Shown: positions 28,704 through 38,621 of the stretch, in pieces
Numbering within the stretch: the first letter of the stretch is position 1
How the letters are laid out: each line of letters opens with the position of its first letter
From: an uncultured Xanthomonas sp.
GTDB taxonomy: Bacteria; Pseudomonadota; Gammaproteobacteria; Xanthomonadales; Xanthomonadaceae
DNA: 64,000 bases
Reading direction: 5' to 3'
Assembly: GCA_943912265.1 (NCBI GenBank)
Contig: CALTTS010000001.1
Location: forward strand, 186,001-250,000
Made by a program: the position numbers and the translations under genes
Notes under the pieces: model-generated
Database searches by the model: none
Seen by the model: the letters and a program-made list of their open reading frames with translations, nothing else
Told to the model about the DNA's origin: nothing

Positions 28704-29969
28704 ATGCCCAACGACTTGTTCCGCAAGGAAGTGATGGAAGCCCGCCGGGCCAGTTGGTTGGGCGGCATTTTGCTGGCGCAACCGTTGCGCCTGTGGGTGC
28801 TGACCCTGGCGGGCACGGTGGCGGCCGGCGCCATCGTCGCGTTCCTTCTGCTGGGCACCTACACACGGCGTTCCACCGTCACCGGGCAATTGGTGCCGGC
28901 CAAGGGCTTGGCGACGGTGCTGGCCCCGGCCACCGGCGTGGTCGGCCGGCTGGATACCGACGAAGGCGGGCAGGTAAAGCGCGGACAAGTGCTGGCGGTG
29001 GTGACGGTGCCCAGCGCCACCTTGGCCAACGGCGACACCCATGTCGCCATCGAGCAACGCCTGGATGAACGCGCCCAAGGCCTGCAAGCCACCCAAAGCG
29101 CGCAATTGGCTCAACTGACCGTGCAGGAGCTTGGCCTGCGCACGCAACTGGATACCGCCACGCGCGAACTGGCCCATCTGGAAGGCGAAGTGGCCACCCG
29201 CCGCCAACAGGTGGACCTCGCCAACGAGGTACTGCAGCGTTACACGCAACTGCAAGGCGACAAGTACGTCAGCGTGCTGCAGATCCGCCAGCAGCAAGCC
29301 GCCGTGCTGGAATACACCAGCGACATGCAGGCCTTGCAGCGCGCCACGCTCGACCAGCGCCGCAGCATCGCCCAGCTGCAACAGCAGTTGCAGGCCATCC
29401 CCGGCCAGCGGCTGGGCGTGCAGGCCGATTACCGCCGCGACAGTGCAGCCGTGGGGCAGGAGCAGATACAAGCCCAGGCCAACGGCGCGCTGGCCATCGT
29501 GGCCCCCGTCGATGGCACGGTAGCCACGTTGATGGCCAAGCCCGGGCAGGCCATCCAGAGCGGGCAGCCGTTGCTGAGCCTGTTGCCCGGCAACAGCCGG
29601 CTGCAAGCCGACCTGCTGGTGCCCAGCCGCGCCATCGGCTTCATCGAACCGGGCGATCAGGTGATGCTGCGCTATCAGGCCTACCCGTACCAGAAATTCG
29701 GCCACCAGCGCGGCACCGTGGCGAAGATCAGCCGCAGCGCGCTCACATCAAACGAACTGGGCGCCTTGATCGGTAACGCCCAACAGGGCGAACCGTACTA
29801 CCGCGTGACCGTGAGTTTGGCCAAACAGGCGATCACCGCTTACGGCAAGCCCGAACCGCTGAAACCCGGCATGTTGCTGGATGCGGACATCCTGGGCGAG
29901 AAGCGGCGGTTGATCGAATGGGTGTTCGAGCCGTTGTATTCGCTGAAAGGGAAGGTGGCCAGCGATTGA
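28704..29969 (+). CDS. HlyD-type adaptor of a peptide exporter
   Basis: A 421-residue periplasmic adaptor of the type paired with C39-peptidase ABC exporters (MchE/CvaA-like). A cytosolic N-terminus (NDLFRKEVMEAR) is followed by one membrane helix (LWVLTLAGTVAAGAIVAFLLLG), a lipoyl half beginning VLAPATGVVGRLDTDEGGQV, a long coiled coil (about 115-260), the second lipoyl half (AIVAPVDGTVATLMAKPGQ) and a beta-barrel domain. I use the ATG at 28704; an upstream TTG lies in the box 3 promoter region. It is the first gene of the quorum-controlled operon with the peptide and the exporter. Confidence 0.92.
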   Translation: MPNDLFRKEVMEARRASWLGGILLAQPLRLWVLTLAGTVAAGAIVAFLLLGTYTRRSTVTGQLVPAKGLATVLAPATGVVGRLDTDEGGQVKRGQVLAVVTVPSATLANGDTHVAIEQRLDERAQGLQATQSAQLAQLTVQELGLRTQLDTATRELAHLEGEVATRRQQVDLANEVLQRYTQLQGDKYVSVLQIRQQQAAVLEYTSDMQALQRATLDQRRSIAQLQQQLQAIPGQRLGVQADYRRDSAAVGQEQIQAQANGALAIVAPVDGTVATLMAKPGQAIQSGQPLLSLLPGNSRLQADLLVPSRAIGFIEPGDQVMLRYQAYPYQKFGHQRGTVAKISRSALTSNELGALIGNAQQGEPYYRVTVSLAKQAITAYGKPEPLKPGMLLDADILGEKRRLIEWVFEPLYSLKGKVASD

Positions 29970-30051
29970 CCTTTCCCAAGGCACAGAGATTGCCGGGCGT
30001 GTTCCCGGCCCCACGGCGCAGGGTTTGCGTCAATTAAATAAGGAGTAGGAA

Positions 30052-30207
30052 ATGCGTGAATTGACCGTAAACGAAATCCAGTATATTTATGGCGGTGTCG
30101 AAGCGGGCTGCTCGAAAACTACTACGACTACTACTACATCAAACGGAGAAGGATCGACCACCACCACTACTACGACTACGTGGGAATGCCACATTAAAAC
30201 TAAATGA
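30052..30207 (+). CDS. threonine-rich double-glycine secreted peptide precursor
   Basis: A 51-residue peptide not long enough for usual gene calling. It has a classic double-glycine leader (MRELTVNEIQYIYGG, residues 1-15) cleaved by C39 peptidases after GG. The predicted 36-residue product is VEAGCSK, seven threonines, SNGEGS, eight threonines, then WECHIKTK. The two cysteines (19 and 46) could form a disulphide enclosing both threonine tracts. AAGGAG sits about 7 bases before the ATG. It lies between the HlyD adaptor and the C39 exporter. A bacteriocin/microcin-like or signalling role is inferred; I know no close match. Confidence 0.88.
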   Translation: MRELTVNEIQYIYGGVEAGCSKTTTTTTTSNGEGSTTTTTTTTWECHIKTK

Positions 30208-30217
30208 TTTAAGAAAT

Positions 30218-30249
30218 GAAAGCGCTCATGTGCTTATATGGGCGCTTTC
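30218..30249 (+). terminator. hairpin after the peptide gene
   Basis: Twelve-pair stem (30218-30229 with 30238-30249; core GAAAGCGC/GCGCTTTC) followed by TTACCTTAACTT. It starts 10 bases after the peptide stop. It may be a partial terminator that makes peptide mRNA more abundant than exporter mRNA. Confidence 0.65.
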
Positions 30250-30274
30250 TTACCTTAACTTGAGTGTTGAAACG

Positions 30275-31015
30275 ATGAAGAGTAAGCTTCTAATTATCAT
30301 GGGTGTAATTATTTCATTATTTTATGGAGAATGTAATGCGCAATGGATTAGGGTGGATAAAGACACGATAAAGTTGGATGGGGATATTGATAGGGATTCT
30401 TATCAGTCATATCTCGATGCTGCAGCGGGAGGTTATTCAAAAGTTGTTTTGAAAAGTTCCGGTGGATTTCCTATGCCCGCCCTCATGATTGCAGAAGAAA
30501 TTCGAAAGATTTCGCCTGAAATAATTGTGGAGAGCCATTGCCTGTCAGCGTGTGCAAATTATTTGCTATTGGCATCGCCTGCGCCGCATGTTGAGTGCGG
30601 GGCTCTAATAATCTGGCATGGGTCCCCATCGAATGACTTCGATTCCAATATTAGAATAATGCATGAGCAAAATAAAAATTTAAAACTTATTGAAAAATAC
30701 GAGGCGTGGTCGAGAAAATATAAATCGATGGAGGATGGTTATTTTACAAGCATTGGCGTCAACAAAAAAATTCTATCTGATTCAGTAGCTATTGTGAGTC
30801 GTGATAAAGTTGCGCCGGAGGTTAAATTCGAATTTGATGACATGACTGGTAATTATTCAGAAACAGTGTCATCTGGCCTGTGGATTCCAACTGTTAAGGT
30901 CATCCGTTCTTATGGGGTAGATACCAGAAATTTTTGCCCAACATATGATGCAGACATTCCTAGTGTAATTAAACGTCTTGGAATTGAAGCGCCATACACG
31001 ACACTAGGACCATGA
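30275..31015 (+). CDS. secreted ClpP-fold-like protein of the peptide operon
   Basis: A 246-residue exported protein, strikingly AT-rich compared with its neighbours. The signal peptide is LLIIMGVIISLFYGECNA (residues about 4-21). The body resembles COG3904-type periplasmic proteins with a ClpP/crotonase-like fold: KLDGDIDRDSYQSYLDA, VVLKSSGGFPMPALMIAEEI and SHCLSACANYLLLAS, where the serine in CLSAC is a candidate nucleophile. The C-terminus is unassigned. Placement between peptide and exporter suggests a dedicated role such as immunity, secondary processing or quality control. Family call is moderate; the role is unknown. Confidence 0.68.
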   Translation: MKSKLLIIMGVIISLFYGECNAQWIRVDKDTIKLDGDIDRDSYQSYLDAAAGGYSKVVLKSSGGFPMPALMIAEEIRKISPEIIVESHCLSACANYLLLASPAPHVECGALIIWHGSPSNDFDSNIRIMHEQNKNLKLIEKYEAWSRKYKSMEDGYFTSIGVNKKILSDSVAIVSRDKVAPEVKFEFDDMTGNYSETVSSGLWIPTVKVIRSYGVDTRNFCPTYDADIPSVIKRLGIEAPYTTLGP

Positions 31016-31037
31016 CAATGCAGCGGGGGGACAGCTA

Positions 31038-33146
31038 GTGGACTCGATCCTCCAATCCGAATCCTCCGAATGCGGCCTGGCTTCTCTGGCGATGGTGGCC
31101 TCTGCCCATGGTCTGCACATTGGTCTGCCGGAACTGCGCCGCCGTTTCCCGCTGTCGTTGAAGGGCGCCAAGCTGGCGCACCTGATCCGCATTGCCCAGC
31201 AACTTGGCTTTTCCACCCGTGCGCTGCGGCTGGACATGGAGGATTTGGGCAAGCTCGCACTGCCCTGCGTGCTGCATTGGGACTTGAACCACTTCGTGGT
31301 GCTGGCCAAGGTCGGCAAGGGCAAGGTCACGATTCTCGACCCGGCCATCGGCGAGCGACGGCTGTCGCTGCGCGAGGTATCGGAGCATTTCACCGGCGTG
31401 GCGCTGGAATTGGCACCTACGGCGGAGTTCAAACCGCAGAAGGCGGCCGAGTCGATCTCGGTACGCCAGTTGACCGGGCACGTGGTCGGCTTGTGGCCGG
31501 CCTTGGCGCAGATCGGCCTGCTGTCGGCTGCCTTGCAGGTGTTCGTGGTGCTGGCGCCGTTCTTCCTGCAATGGACGGTGGACCAGGTGCTGGTGTCCGC
31601 CGACAAGGACCTGCTCACCGTGCTCGGGCTGGGCTTCGGGCTGGCCTTGCTGTTGCAGGTGGGCATCGGGCTGCTCCGCGGCTGGTCGGTGACGTACCTG
31701 TCATCAAAGCTGGGCCTGCAATGGATGGGCAACGTGTTTGCGCACTTGCTCAAGTTGCCGCTGGATTTCTTCGAAAAGCGCCATCTGGGCGACGTCACCT
31801 CGCGGCTGTCCTCGGTGCAGACCATCCAGCACACGCTCACCACCAGCTTTGTGGAGGCCATCATCGACGGCCTGATGGCGGTGGTTACGCTGGGGCTGAT
31901 GCTCTATTACAGCTGGAAGCTGGCGCTGGTGACGCTGCTGGCAGTGGCGCTGTACGCCGGCATCCGCATGCTGGCCTATCACCCTGTGCGCGACGGCACC
32001 GAACGGCAACTGGTGGCGGCGGCCAGACAGCAGAGCCACCTGCTGGAATCGCTGCGCGGCATGCAAAGCCTGAAAGTGGCCGGCGAGGAGCCGCAGCGCC
32101 GGGCCGTCTACGAAAACCTGCTGTCGGACACGGTGAACCGTGAGGTGCGGCTGGCGTGGATGGGCCTGGGTTTCAACGGCGCCAGCCAACTGGTGTTCGG
32201 TATCGAGCGCATCGCGGTGATCTGGATCGGCGCCTTGCTGACGCTGGACAACGTGTTTTCGGTGGGCATGCTGATTGCCTACCTCAGCTACAAGGACCAG
32301 TTTGCCCAGCGCATGGGTGGGCTGATCGACAAGGCGGTGGAGTTCCGCATGCTGCGCCTGCACGGCGAGCGGCTGGCCGACATCGTGCTGGCCGAGCCGG
32401 AAGAAACGCAGGCCCGGCCCGAAGCGCTGCCGCCGCAGGATGTGCGCATCGAGGTGGAGAACCTGGGCTTCCGCTACGCCGACGGCGAGCCGTGGGTGTT
32501 GAAGGCTTGCAGCTTCGTCATCGAACCGGGTGAATCGGTGGCCATCGTCGGCGCTTCCGGCTGCGGCAAGACCACGCTGGTCAAGCTGCTGCTGGGCTTG
32601 TTGCGGCCGACCGAAGGCAGCATCCGCATCGGCGGGCACGACCTGCACAAGCTTGGCCCGCGCAACGTGCGCGCCATCGTCGGTGCGGTGATGCAGGACG
32701 ACCAGCTGTTTGCCGGCAGCATCGCCGACAACATCGGTTTCTTCGACCCGGAGTTCGATCTGGCACGCATCGAGGCGGCGGCGAAGCTGGCTGCGGTGCA
32801 CGAGGACATTGCCGCCATGCCGATGGGCTACCACAGCCTGATCGGCGACATGGGCAGCTCGCTGTCGGGCGGGCAGAAGCAACGGGTGATCCTGGCGCGA
32901 GCGCTGTACCGCAAGCCGAAGCTGCTGTTCCTCGATGAAGCCACCAGCCATCTGGACGTGCTGCGCGAGCGGCAGGTCAACGAGGCGGTCAAGCGGCTGG
33001 CGCTGACCAAGGTGATCGTGGCGCACCGCCCGGAAACCATCGCCAGCGCCGGCCGCGTGCTGGTGATGGAGCAGGGCCGCATTGCGCAGGATCTGTGGCC
33101 GCAGCAGGCGCCTGCGGCAGAAGGCCCGGTCGAAGTGGCGGCCTGA
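31038..33146 (+). CDS. C39-peptidase-containing ABC exporter (PCAT)
   Basis: A 702-residue exporter that cleaves double-glycine leaders and transports the product. The N-terminal C39 peptidase has Gln6, Cys12 (SSECGLASLAMV), His85 (DLNHFVVL) and Asp101 (ILDPAIG), all intact. A six-helix membrane domain occupies about 155-430. The ATPase domain has Walker A GASGCGKTT (about 505), LSGGQ (about 608) and Walker B LLFLDEA (about 632). The start is GTG at 31038 after a GGGGGGA site. Its substrate should be the Thr-rich peptide at 30052, exported with the HlyD adaptor and a TolC protein from elsewhere. Confidence 0.95.
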   Translation: MDSILQSESSECGLASLAMVASAHGLHIGLPELRRRFPLSLKGAKLAHLIRIAQQLGFSTRALRLDMEDLGKLALPCVLHWDLNHFVVLAKVGKGKVTILDPAIGERRLSLREVSEHFTGVALELAPTAEFKPQKAAESISVRQLTGHVVGLWPALAQIGLLSAALQVFVVLAPFFLQWTVDQVLVSADKDLLTVLGLGFGLALLLQVGIGLLRGWSVTYLSSKLGLQWMGNVFAHLLKLPLDFFEKRHLGDVTSRLSSVQTIQHTLTTSFVEAIIDGLMAVVTLGLMLYYSWKLALVTLLAVALYAGIRMLAYHPVRDGTERQLVAAARQQSHLLESLRGMQSLKVAGEEPQRRAVYENLLSDTVNREVRLAWMGLGFNGASQLVFGIERIAVIWIGALLTLDNVFSVGMLIAYLSYKDQFAQRMGGLIDKAVEFRMLRLHGERLADIVLAEPEETQARPEALPPQDVRIEVENLGFRYADGEPWVLKACSFVIEPGESVAIVGASGCGKTTLVKLLLGLLRPTEGSIRIGGHDLHKLGPRNVRAIVGAVMQDDQLFAGSIADNIGFFDPEFDLARIEAAAKLAAVHEDIAAMPMGYHSLIGDMGSSLSGGQKQRVILARALYRKPKLLFLDEATSHLDVLRERQVNEAVKRLALTKVIVAHRPETIASAGRVLVMEQGRIAQDLWPQQAPAAEGPVEVAA

Positions 33147-33207
33147 CGGGGATGGGGGCCAATTTGTCGGCCGCGCTTGATGCCGCCGATTGTTTTTCGC
33201 CACAAAC

Positions 33208-33237
33208 GCGAACGCCCGGGGCAGCCCGGGCGTTCGC
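33208..33237. terminator. bidirectional terminator between exporter and htpG
   Basis: Perfect 13-bp stem GCGAACGCCCGGG (33208-33220) with CCCGGGCGTTCGC (33225-33237), loop GCAG. It separates the convergent exporter and htpG genes. Confidence 0.78.
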
Positions 33238-33266
33238 ATATGCGGCGTGGAACGGCGCTTGCCGGC

Positions 33267-35174
<1,908 letters not shown>

Positions 35175-35338
35175 CGGGTCGTGCTCCATGGGAATCGCGC
35201 CGGTGCGGCGGCGCACCGGCGATGAATAGGGGCGCTGCCGGCCGATTCAAGATCGGCGCCCGGCATCCGTGCCCGGGCTGCCCGGCGGGAGCGCGGGCAG
35301 GGCGCGGGGCGGGGCGGCCCCGCTGCTACAATCCGGGC

Positions 35339-35863
35339 ATGTCCGCCGTCCCCGCCGCAGAGCCGCCCGTGGCCAACCGCCGAATCGCCGTCTATCCCGG
35401 CACCTTCGATCCGATCACCAACGGCCACATCGACCTGGTGAACCGCGCCGCGCCGCTGTTCGACAAGGTGGTGGTCGGCGTGGCGCAGAGCCCGGTCAAG
35501 GGGCCGTCGCTGCCGCTGGAACAGCGCGTCGAGCTGGCCCGCCACGCCCTGGCCGGGCACGGCAACGTCGAGGTGCGCGGCTTCGACACGCTGCTGGCGC
35601 ATTTCGTCCGCGAATCCGGCGGCGGCGTGCTGCTGCGCGGCCTGCGCGCGGTGTCCGACTTCGAGTACGAGTTCCAGATGGCGAGCATGAACCGTCACCT
35701 GATCCCCGAGGTGGAGACGCTGTTCCTGACCCCGGCGGAGAAATACAGCTTCATCTCCTCCTCGCTGGTGCGCGAGATCGCGCGCCTGGGCGGGGACGTG
35801 TCCGGGTTCGTGACCCCGGAAGTGGCCGCCGCGCTGCACGCGATCCGGCGCCGGCCGGAATGA
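35339..35863 (+). CDS. coaD: phosphopantetheine adenylyltransferase
   Basis: A 174-residue nucleotidyltransferase for the penultimate step of coenzyme A synthesis, adenylating 4'-phosphopantetheine. The T/HxGH-type site is YPGTFDPITNGHIDL, with substrate-binding GVLLRGLRAVSDFEYE and the C-terminal ISSSLVREIA motif. The N-terminal extension (MSAVPAAEPPVANR) is slightly longer than usual. It precedes a lipoprotein and a 2[4Fe-4S] ferredoxin; coaD near this ferredoxin is common in gammaproteobacteria. Confidence 0.96.
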   Translation: MSAVPAAEPPVANRRIAVYPGTFDPITNGHIDLVNRAAPLFDKVVVGVAQSPVKGPSLPLEQRVELARHALAGHGNVEVRGFDTLLAHFVRESGGGVLLRGLRAVSDFEYEFQMASMNRHLIPEVETLFLTPAEKYSFISSSLVREIARLGGDVSGFVTPEVAAALHAIRRRPE

Positions 35864-35923
35864 ATCCCGCGTTTCCCCGTTCCCCCCGCATTCACTGACG
35901 TACCACCCAATGGAGAGTCTCCA

Positions 35924-36418
35924 ATGAACACGATGAAGCGTCTGGCGTTGATCGGCTGCGTGGCGCTGGCCATGACCGCCTGCAAGAAGGAAGAGGCGCC
36001 GGCCAAGGCCGACGACGCCCAGGTGGCGCTGGTCGCCCCGTCCCGGGACGACGATGCCGGCTGGAAGGACTACCTGAAGAACGTCGTCGGCCAGAACCTG
36101 GGCAACATCAGCAACAGCCCGTACCTGTACTACCTGCCGCCGGAGTCGGATCCGGAATTCCAGGCCAAGTACGACCGCCAGGCCGAGTCGGCCAAGGCCG
36201 CCATCGGCCGCGGCGTGACCAAGGGCAACATGCTGGCCTTCGGTTCGTCGGCCTCGGCCAAGATGGCCGACCTGATCGTCGCCTCGTTCAAGGGCGTGCC
36301 GGCCGACACGATGAAGGGCGTGCGCGTGCTGTTCATCGGCGACGCCGCCGACAACCCGCGCGTGCAGGCCGCGGTCGCCCCGGCCGGCGTGGACTACGTG
36401 TTCGTCGAGGCCAAGTAA
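35924..36418 (+). CDS. uncharacterised lipoprotein
   Basis: A 164-residue exported protein. The signal peptide MNTMKRLALIGCVALAMTAC ends at a lipobox-like MTAC, with charged KKEEAP just after the cysteine. The mature part (DDDAGWKDYLKNVVGQNL, PYLYYLPPESDPEF) resembles small conserved lipoproteins of this order and ends with an alpha/beta segment GVRVLFIGDAADNPRVQAAV. A GGAGA site precedes the ATG. Function unknown; it lies between coaD and the ferredoxin gene but may be transcribed separately. Confidence 0.75.
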   Translation: MNTMKRLALIGCVALAMTACKKEEAPAKADDAQVALVAPSRDDDAGWKDYLKNVVGQNLGNISNSPYLYYLPPESDPEFQAKYDRQAESAKAAIGRGVTKGNMLAFGSSASAKMADLIVASFKGVPADTMKGVRVLFIGDAADNPRVQAAVAPAGVDYVFVEAK

Positions 36419-36476
36419 GGCCGCACGGTGCGGGGGGCGGCTGCGGCCGCGTCCCTGCACCGGCACGCCCCGCGCC

Positions 36477-36761
36477 ATGTCGCTGAAGATCAACGAACTC
36501 TGCGTCAACTGCGACGTCTGCGAGCCGGCCTGTCCCAACAAGGCCATCTCGATGGGCGAGACGATCTACGTGATCGACCCGGCCCGCTGCACCGAATGCG
36601 TCGGCCATTTCGACGAACCGCAATGCGTGGCCGTGTGCCCGGTCGAGTGCATCGACCCCGATCCGCAATGCCCCGAAAGCCGCGACGACCTGCTGGCCAA
36701 GCTGCGCCGGCTGGAACAGGCGCATCCCGAGCTTTACCTGACGGAGCCTTCCCCGCGATGA
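36477..36761 (+). CDS. fdx: YfhL-type 2[4Fe-4S] ferredoxin
   Basis: A 94-residue bacterial-type ferredoxin carrying two 4Fe-4S clusters. The cluster motifs are CVNCDVCEPACP near residues 9-20 and CTECVGHFDEPQCVAVCP near 38-55, the second with the extended spacer typical of YfhL/Alvin ferredoxins. It carries electrons in the cytosol; the partner is unknown. Its stop overlaps the ggt start as ATGA, an unexpected coupling of a cytosolic ferredoxin to an exported peptidase. Confidence 0.93.
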   Translation: MSLKINELCVNCDVCEPACPNKAISMGETIYVIDPARCTECVGHFDEPQCVAVCPVECIDPDPQCPESRDDLLAKLRRLEQAHPELYLTEPSPR

Positions 36762-38500
36762 AGAAGTCGAAAGTGCTGTTGCTGGTTTCGCTGCTGTTCG
36801 TGTCGCCGGCCTGGGCCGCGGACGGCGGCGCGTCCGCCCCGGCAACGCCGCCCGGCGCGGCCATCGCCAGCGGCCACAGGCTGGCCACCGAGGCCGGGCT
36901 GGATATCCTGCGCGAGGGCGGCAACGCCTTCGACGCGGCCGTGGCGGTGTCTTCCACGCTGGGCGTGGTCGAGCCGATCAGCTCGGGCCTGGGCGGCGGC
37001 GGGTTCTTCCTGTTGCACGACGCCAAGAGTGGCAAGGACGTGTTCCTGGACGCGCGCGAATACGCGCCGGAGTCGGCCTCGCCGGCGAAGTTCCTCGACA
37101 AGGCCGGCAACCTGGACCCGGAGAAGTCGCAGAACGGCCCGTGGTCGGCCGGCATCCCGGGGTTGCCGGCGGCACTGGTGGAACTGGCTGGCCAGCACGG
37201 CCGTTTGCCGCTGGCCCGGTCGCTGGCGCCGGCCATCCGCATCGCCACCGACGGGTTCCCGGTCTACGGCCGCATGGCGCGCGGCTACGCGCTGCGCCGC
37301 GAGGTGATGGAGCGCTACCCCGGCACGCGCGAGGTCTACCTGCGCAACGGCAAGCCCTTCGCCGAAGGCGACGTCTTCAAGCAGCCCGAACTGGCGCACA
37401 CGCTGCGCCTGCTGGCCGACAAGGGTTTCGACGGCTTCTACAAGGGTGAAACCGCCAGGAAGCTGATCGCAGGCGTCAAGCAGGCCGGCGGCCACTGGAC
37501 GCCGGAAGAACTGGCCGGATACCGGGTCAAGCAGCGCACGCCGATCACGTTCGACTACAAGGGCTGGAAGATCGTCACCGCGCCGCCGGCGTCCTCCGGC
37601 GGCATCGCGCTGGCCGAGATGCTGAATATCCTCGAAGGCTACGACCTCAAGACGATGGACCCGGCGCACCGCACGCACATGGTGGTGGAAGCCATGCGCC
37701 GCGCCTACCGCGACCGCACCTTCTTCCTCGGCGACCCGGACTTCACCCACATCCCGATGCAGGTGCTGCTGAGCAAGGACTACGCGCTGGGCCTGCGTTC
37801 GACCATCAACCCGGACAAGGCCACGCCGAGCGACCTGCTGTCGGGCAATCCGACCCCGCTGGAAGATGACGAGACCACGCACTTCTCGGTGATCGACCAG
37901 GACGGCAACCGCGTGGCCGCCACCCAGACGGTCAACCTGCTGTACGGCTCGGGCCTGATCCCCAAGGGCACCGGCGTGCTGCTCAACGACGAGATGGACG
38001 ATTTCGCGCTCAAGCCCGGCACGCCGAACGCCTTCGGCGTGATGGGCTACGAGGCCAACGCGCCCAAGCCGGGCAAGCGCCCGCTCAGCTCGATGACGCC
38101 CACCTTCATGGAAAACGCCGACACCGTGGCCGTGCTCGGCACGCCCGGCGGCAGCCGCATCATCACGATGGTGCTGTTGGGCATCCTCGGCTACGACGAT
38201 GGCTTGAGTGCGCAGCAGGTGGCCGCGTTGCCGCGCTACCACCACCAGTGGCTGCCCGACGTGATCGACGCCGAGAGCGGCACGTTCTCGGCCGATACGG
38301 TCAAGGCGCTCGAAGCGATGGGCCACAAGGTGGAACAGCCGGGCAACGAAGCTGCCGGCGGCCGCGGGTCCAGCCACGTGTGGGGCAACCTGCAGACAGT
38401 GGAATGGGACAAGAAGCGCAACCTGTTGTTGGGCGGCAGCGACCCGCGCAACCCGGTCGGTGCGGCCGAGGTGATCGCGCCGGTGCCGGCCAACCCGTAA
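36758..38500 (+). CDS. ggt: gamma-glutamyltranspeptidase
   Basis: A 580-residue periplasmic enzyme that hydrolyses or transfers the gamma-glutamyl group of glutathione. It has a signal peptide (KVLLLVSLLFVSPAWA), an N-terminal large-subunit region beginning AIASGHRLATEAGLDIL with GNAFDAAVA and GLGGGGFFLL, and the autocleavage site at DDETTHFSVIDQDGN, where the second Thr becomes the N-terminal nucleophile of the small subunit. Downstream GTPGGSRIITM supports the family. It is coupled to the ferredoxin gene by ATGA overlap. Confidence 0.95.
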   Translation: MKKSKVLLLVSLLFVSPAWAADGGASAPATPPGAAIASGHRLATEAGLDILREGGNAFDAAVAVSSTLGVVEPISSGLGGGGFFLLHDAKSGKDVFLDAREYAPESASPAKFLDKAGNLDPEKSQNGPWSAGIPGLPAALVELAGQHGRLPLARSLAPAIRIATDGFPVYGRMARGYALRREVMERYPGTREVYLRNGKPFAEGDVFKQPELAHTLRLLADKGFDGFYKGETARKLIAGVKQAGGHWTPEELAGYRVKQRTPITFDYKGWKIVTAPPASSGGIALAEMLNILEGYDLKTMDPAHRTHMVVEAMRRAYRDRTFFLGDPDFTHIPMQVLLSKDYALGLRSTINPDKATPSDLLSGNPTPLEDDETTHFSVIDQDGNRVAATQTVNLLYGSGLIPKGTGVLLNDEMDDFALKPGTPNAFGVMGYEANAPKPGKRPLSSMTPTFMENADTVAVLGTPGGSRIITMVLLGILGYDDGLSAQQVAALPRYHHQWLPDVIDAESGTFSADTVKALEAMGHKVEQPGNEAAGGRGSSHVWGNLQTVEWDKKRNLLLGGSDPRNPVGAAEVIAPVPANP

Positions 38501-38531
38501 CGGCAGGCTCCGCACGCGCAATGTGGCGACG

Positions 38532-38557
38532 AAGGCGATGCAGGAATGCATCGCCTT
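38532..38557 (+). terminator. Rho-independent terminator after ggt
   Basis: Perfect 11-bp stem AAGGCGATGCA (38532-38542) with TGCATCGCCTT (38547-38557), loop GGAA, followed by TTT. It lies 30 bases after the ggt stop. Confidence 0.85.
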
Positions 38558-38621
38558 TTCCGTGCCCGACCTCGACCAAAGCAGCAGGTCGCCACGGCAC
38601 CGCTGCAGCTAGGATGGCGGC

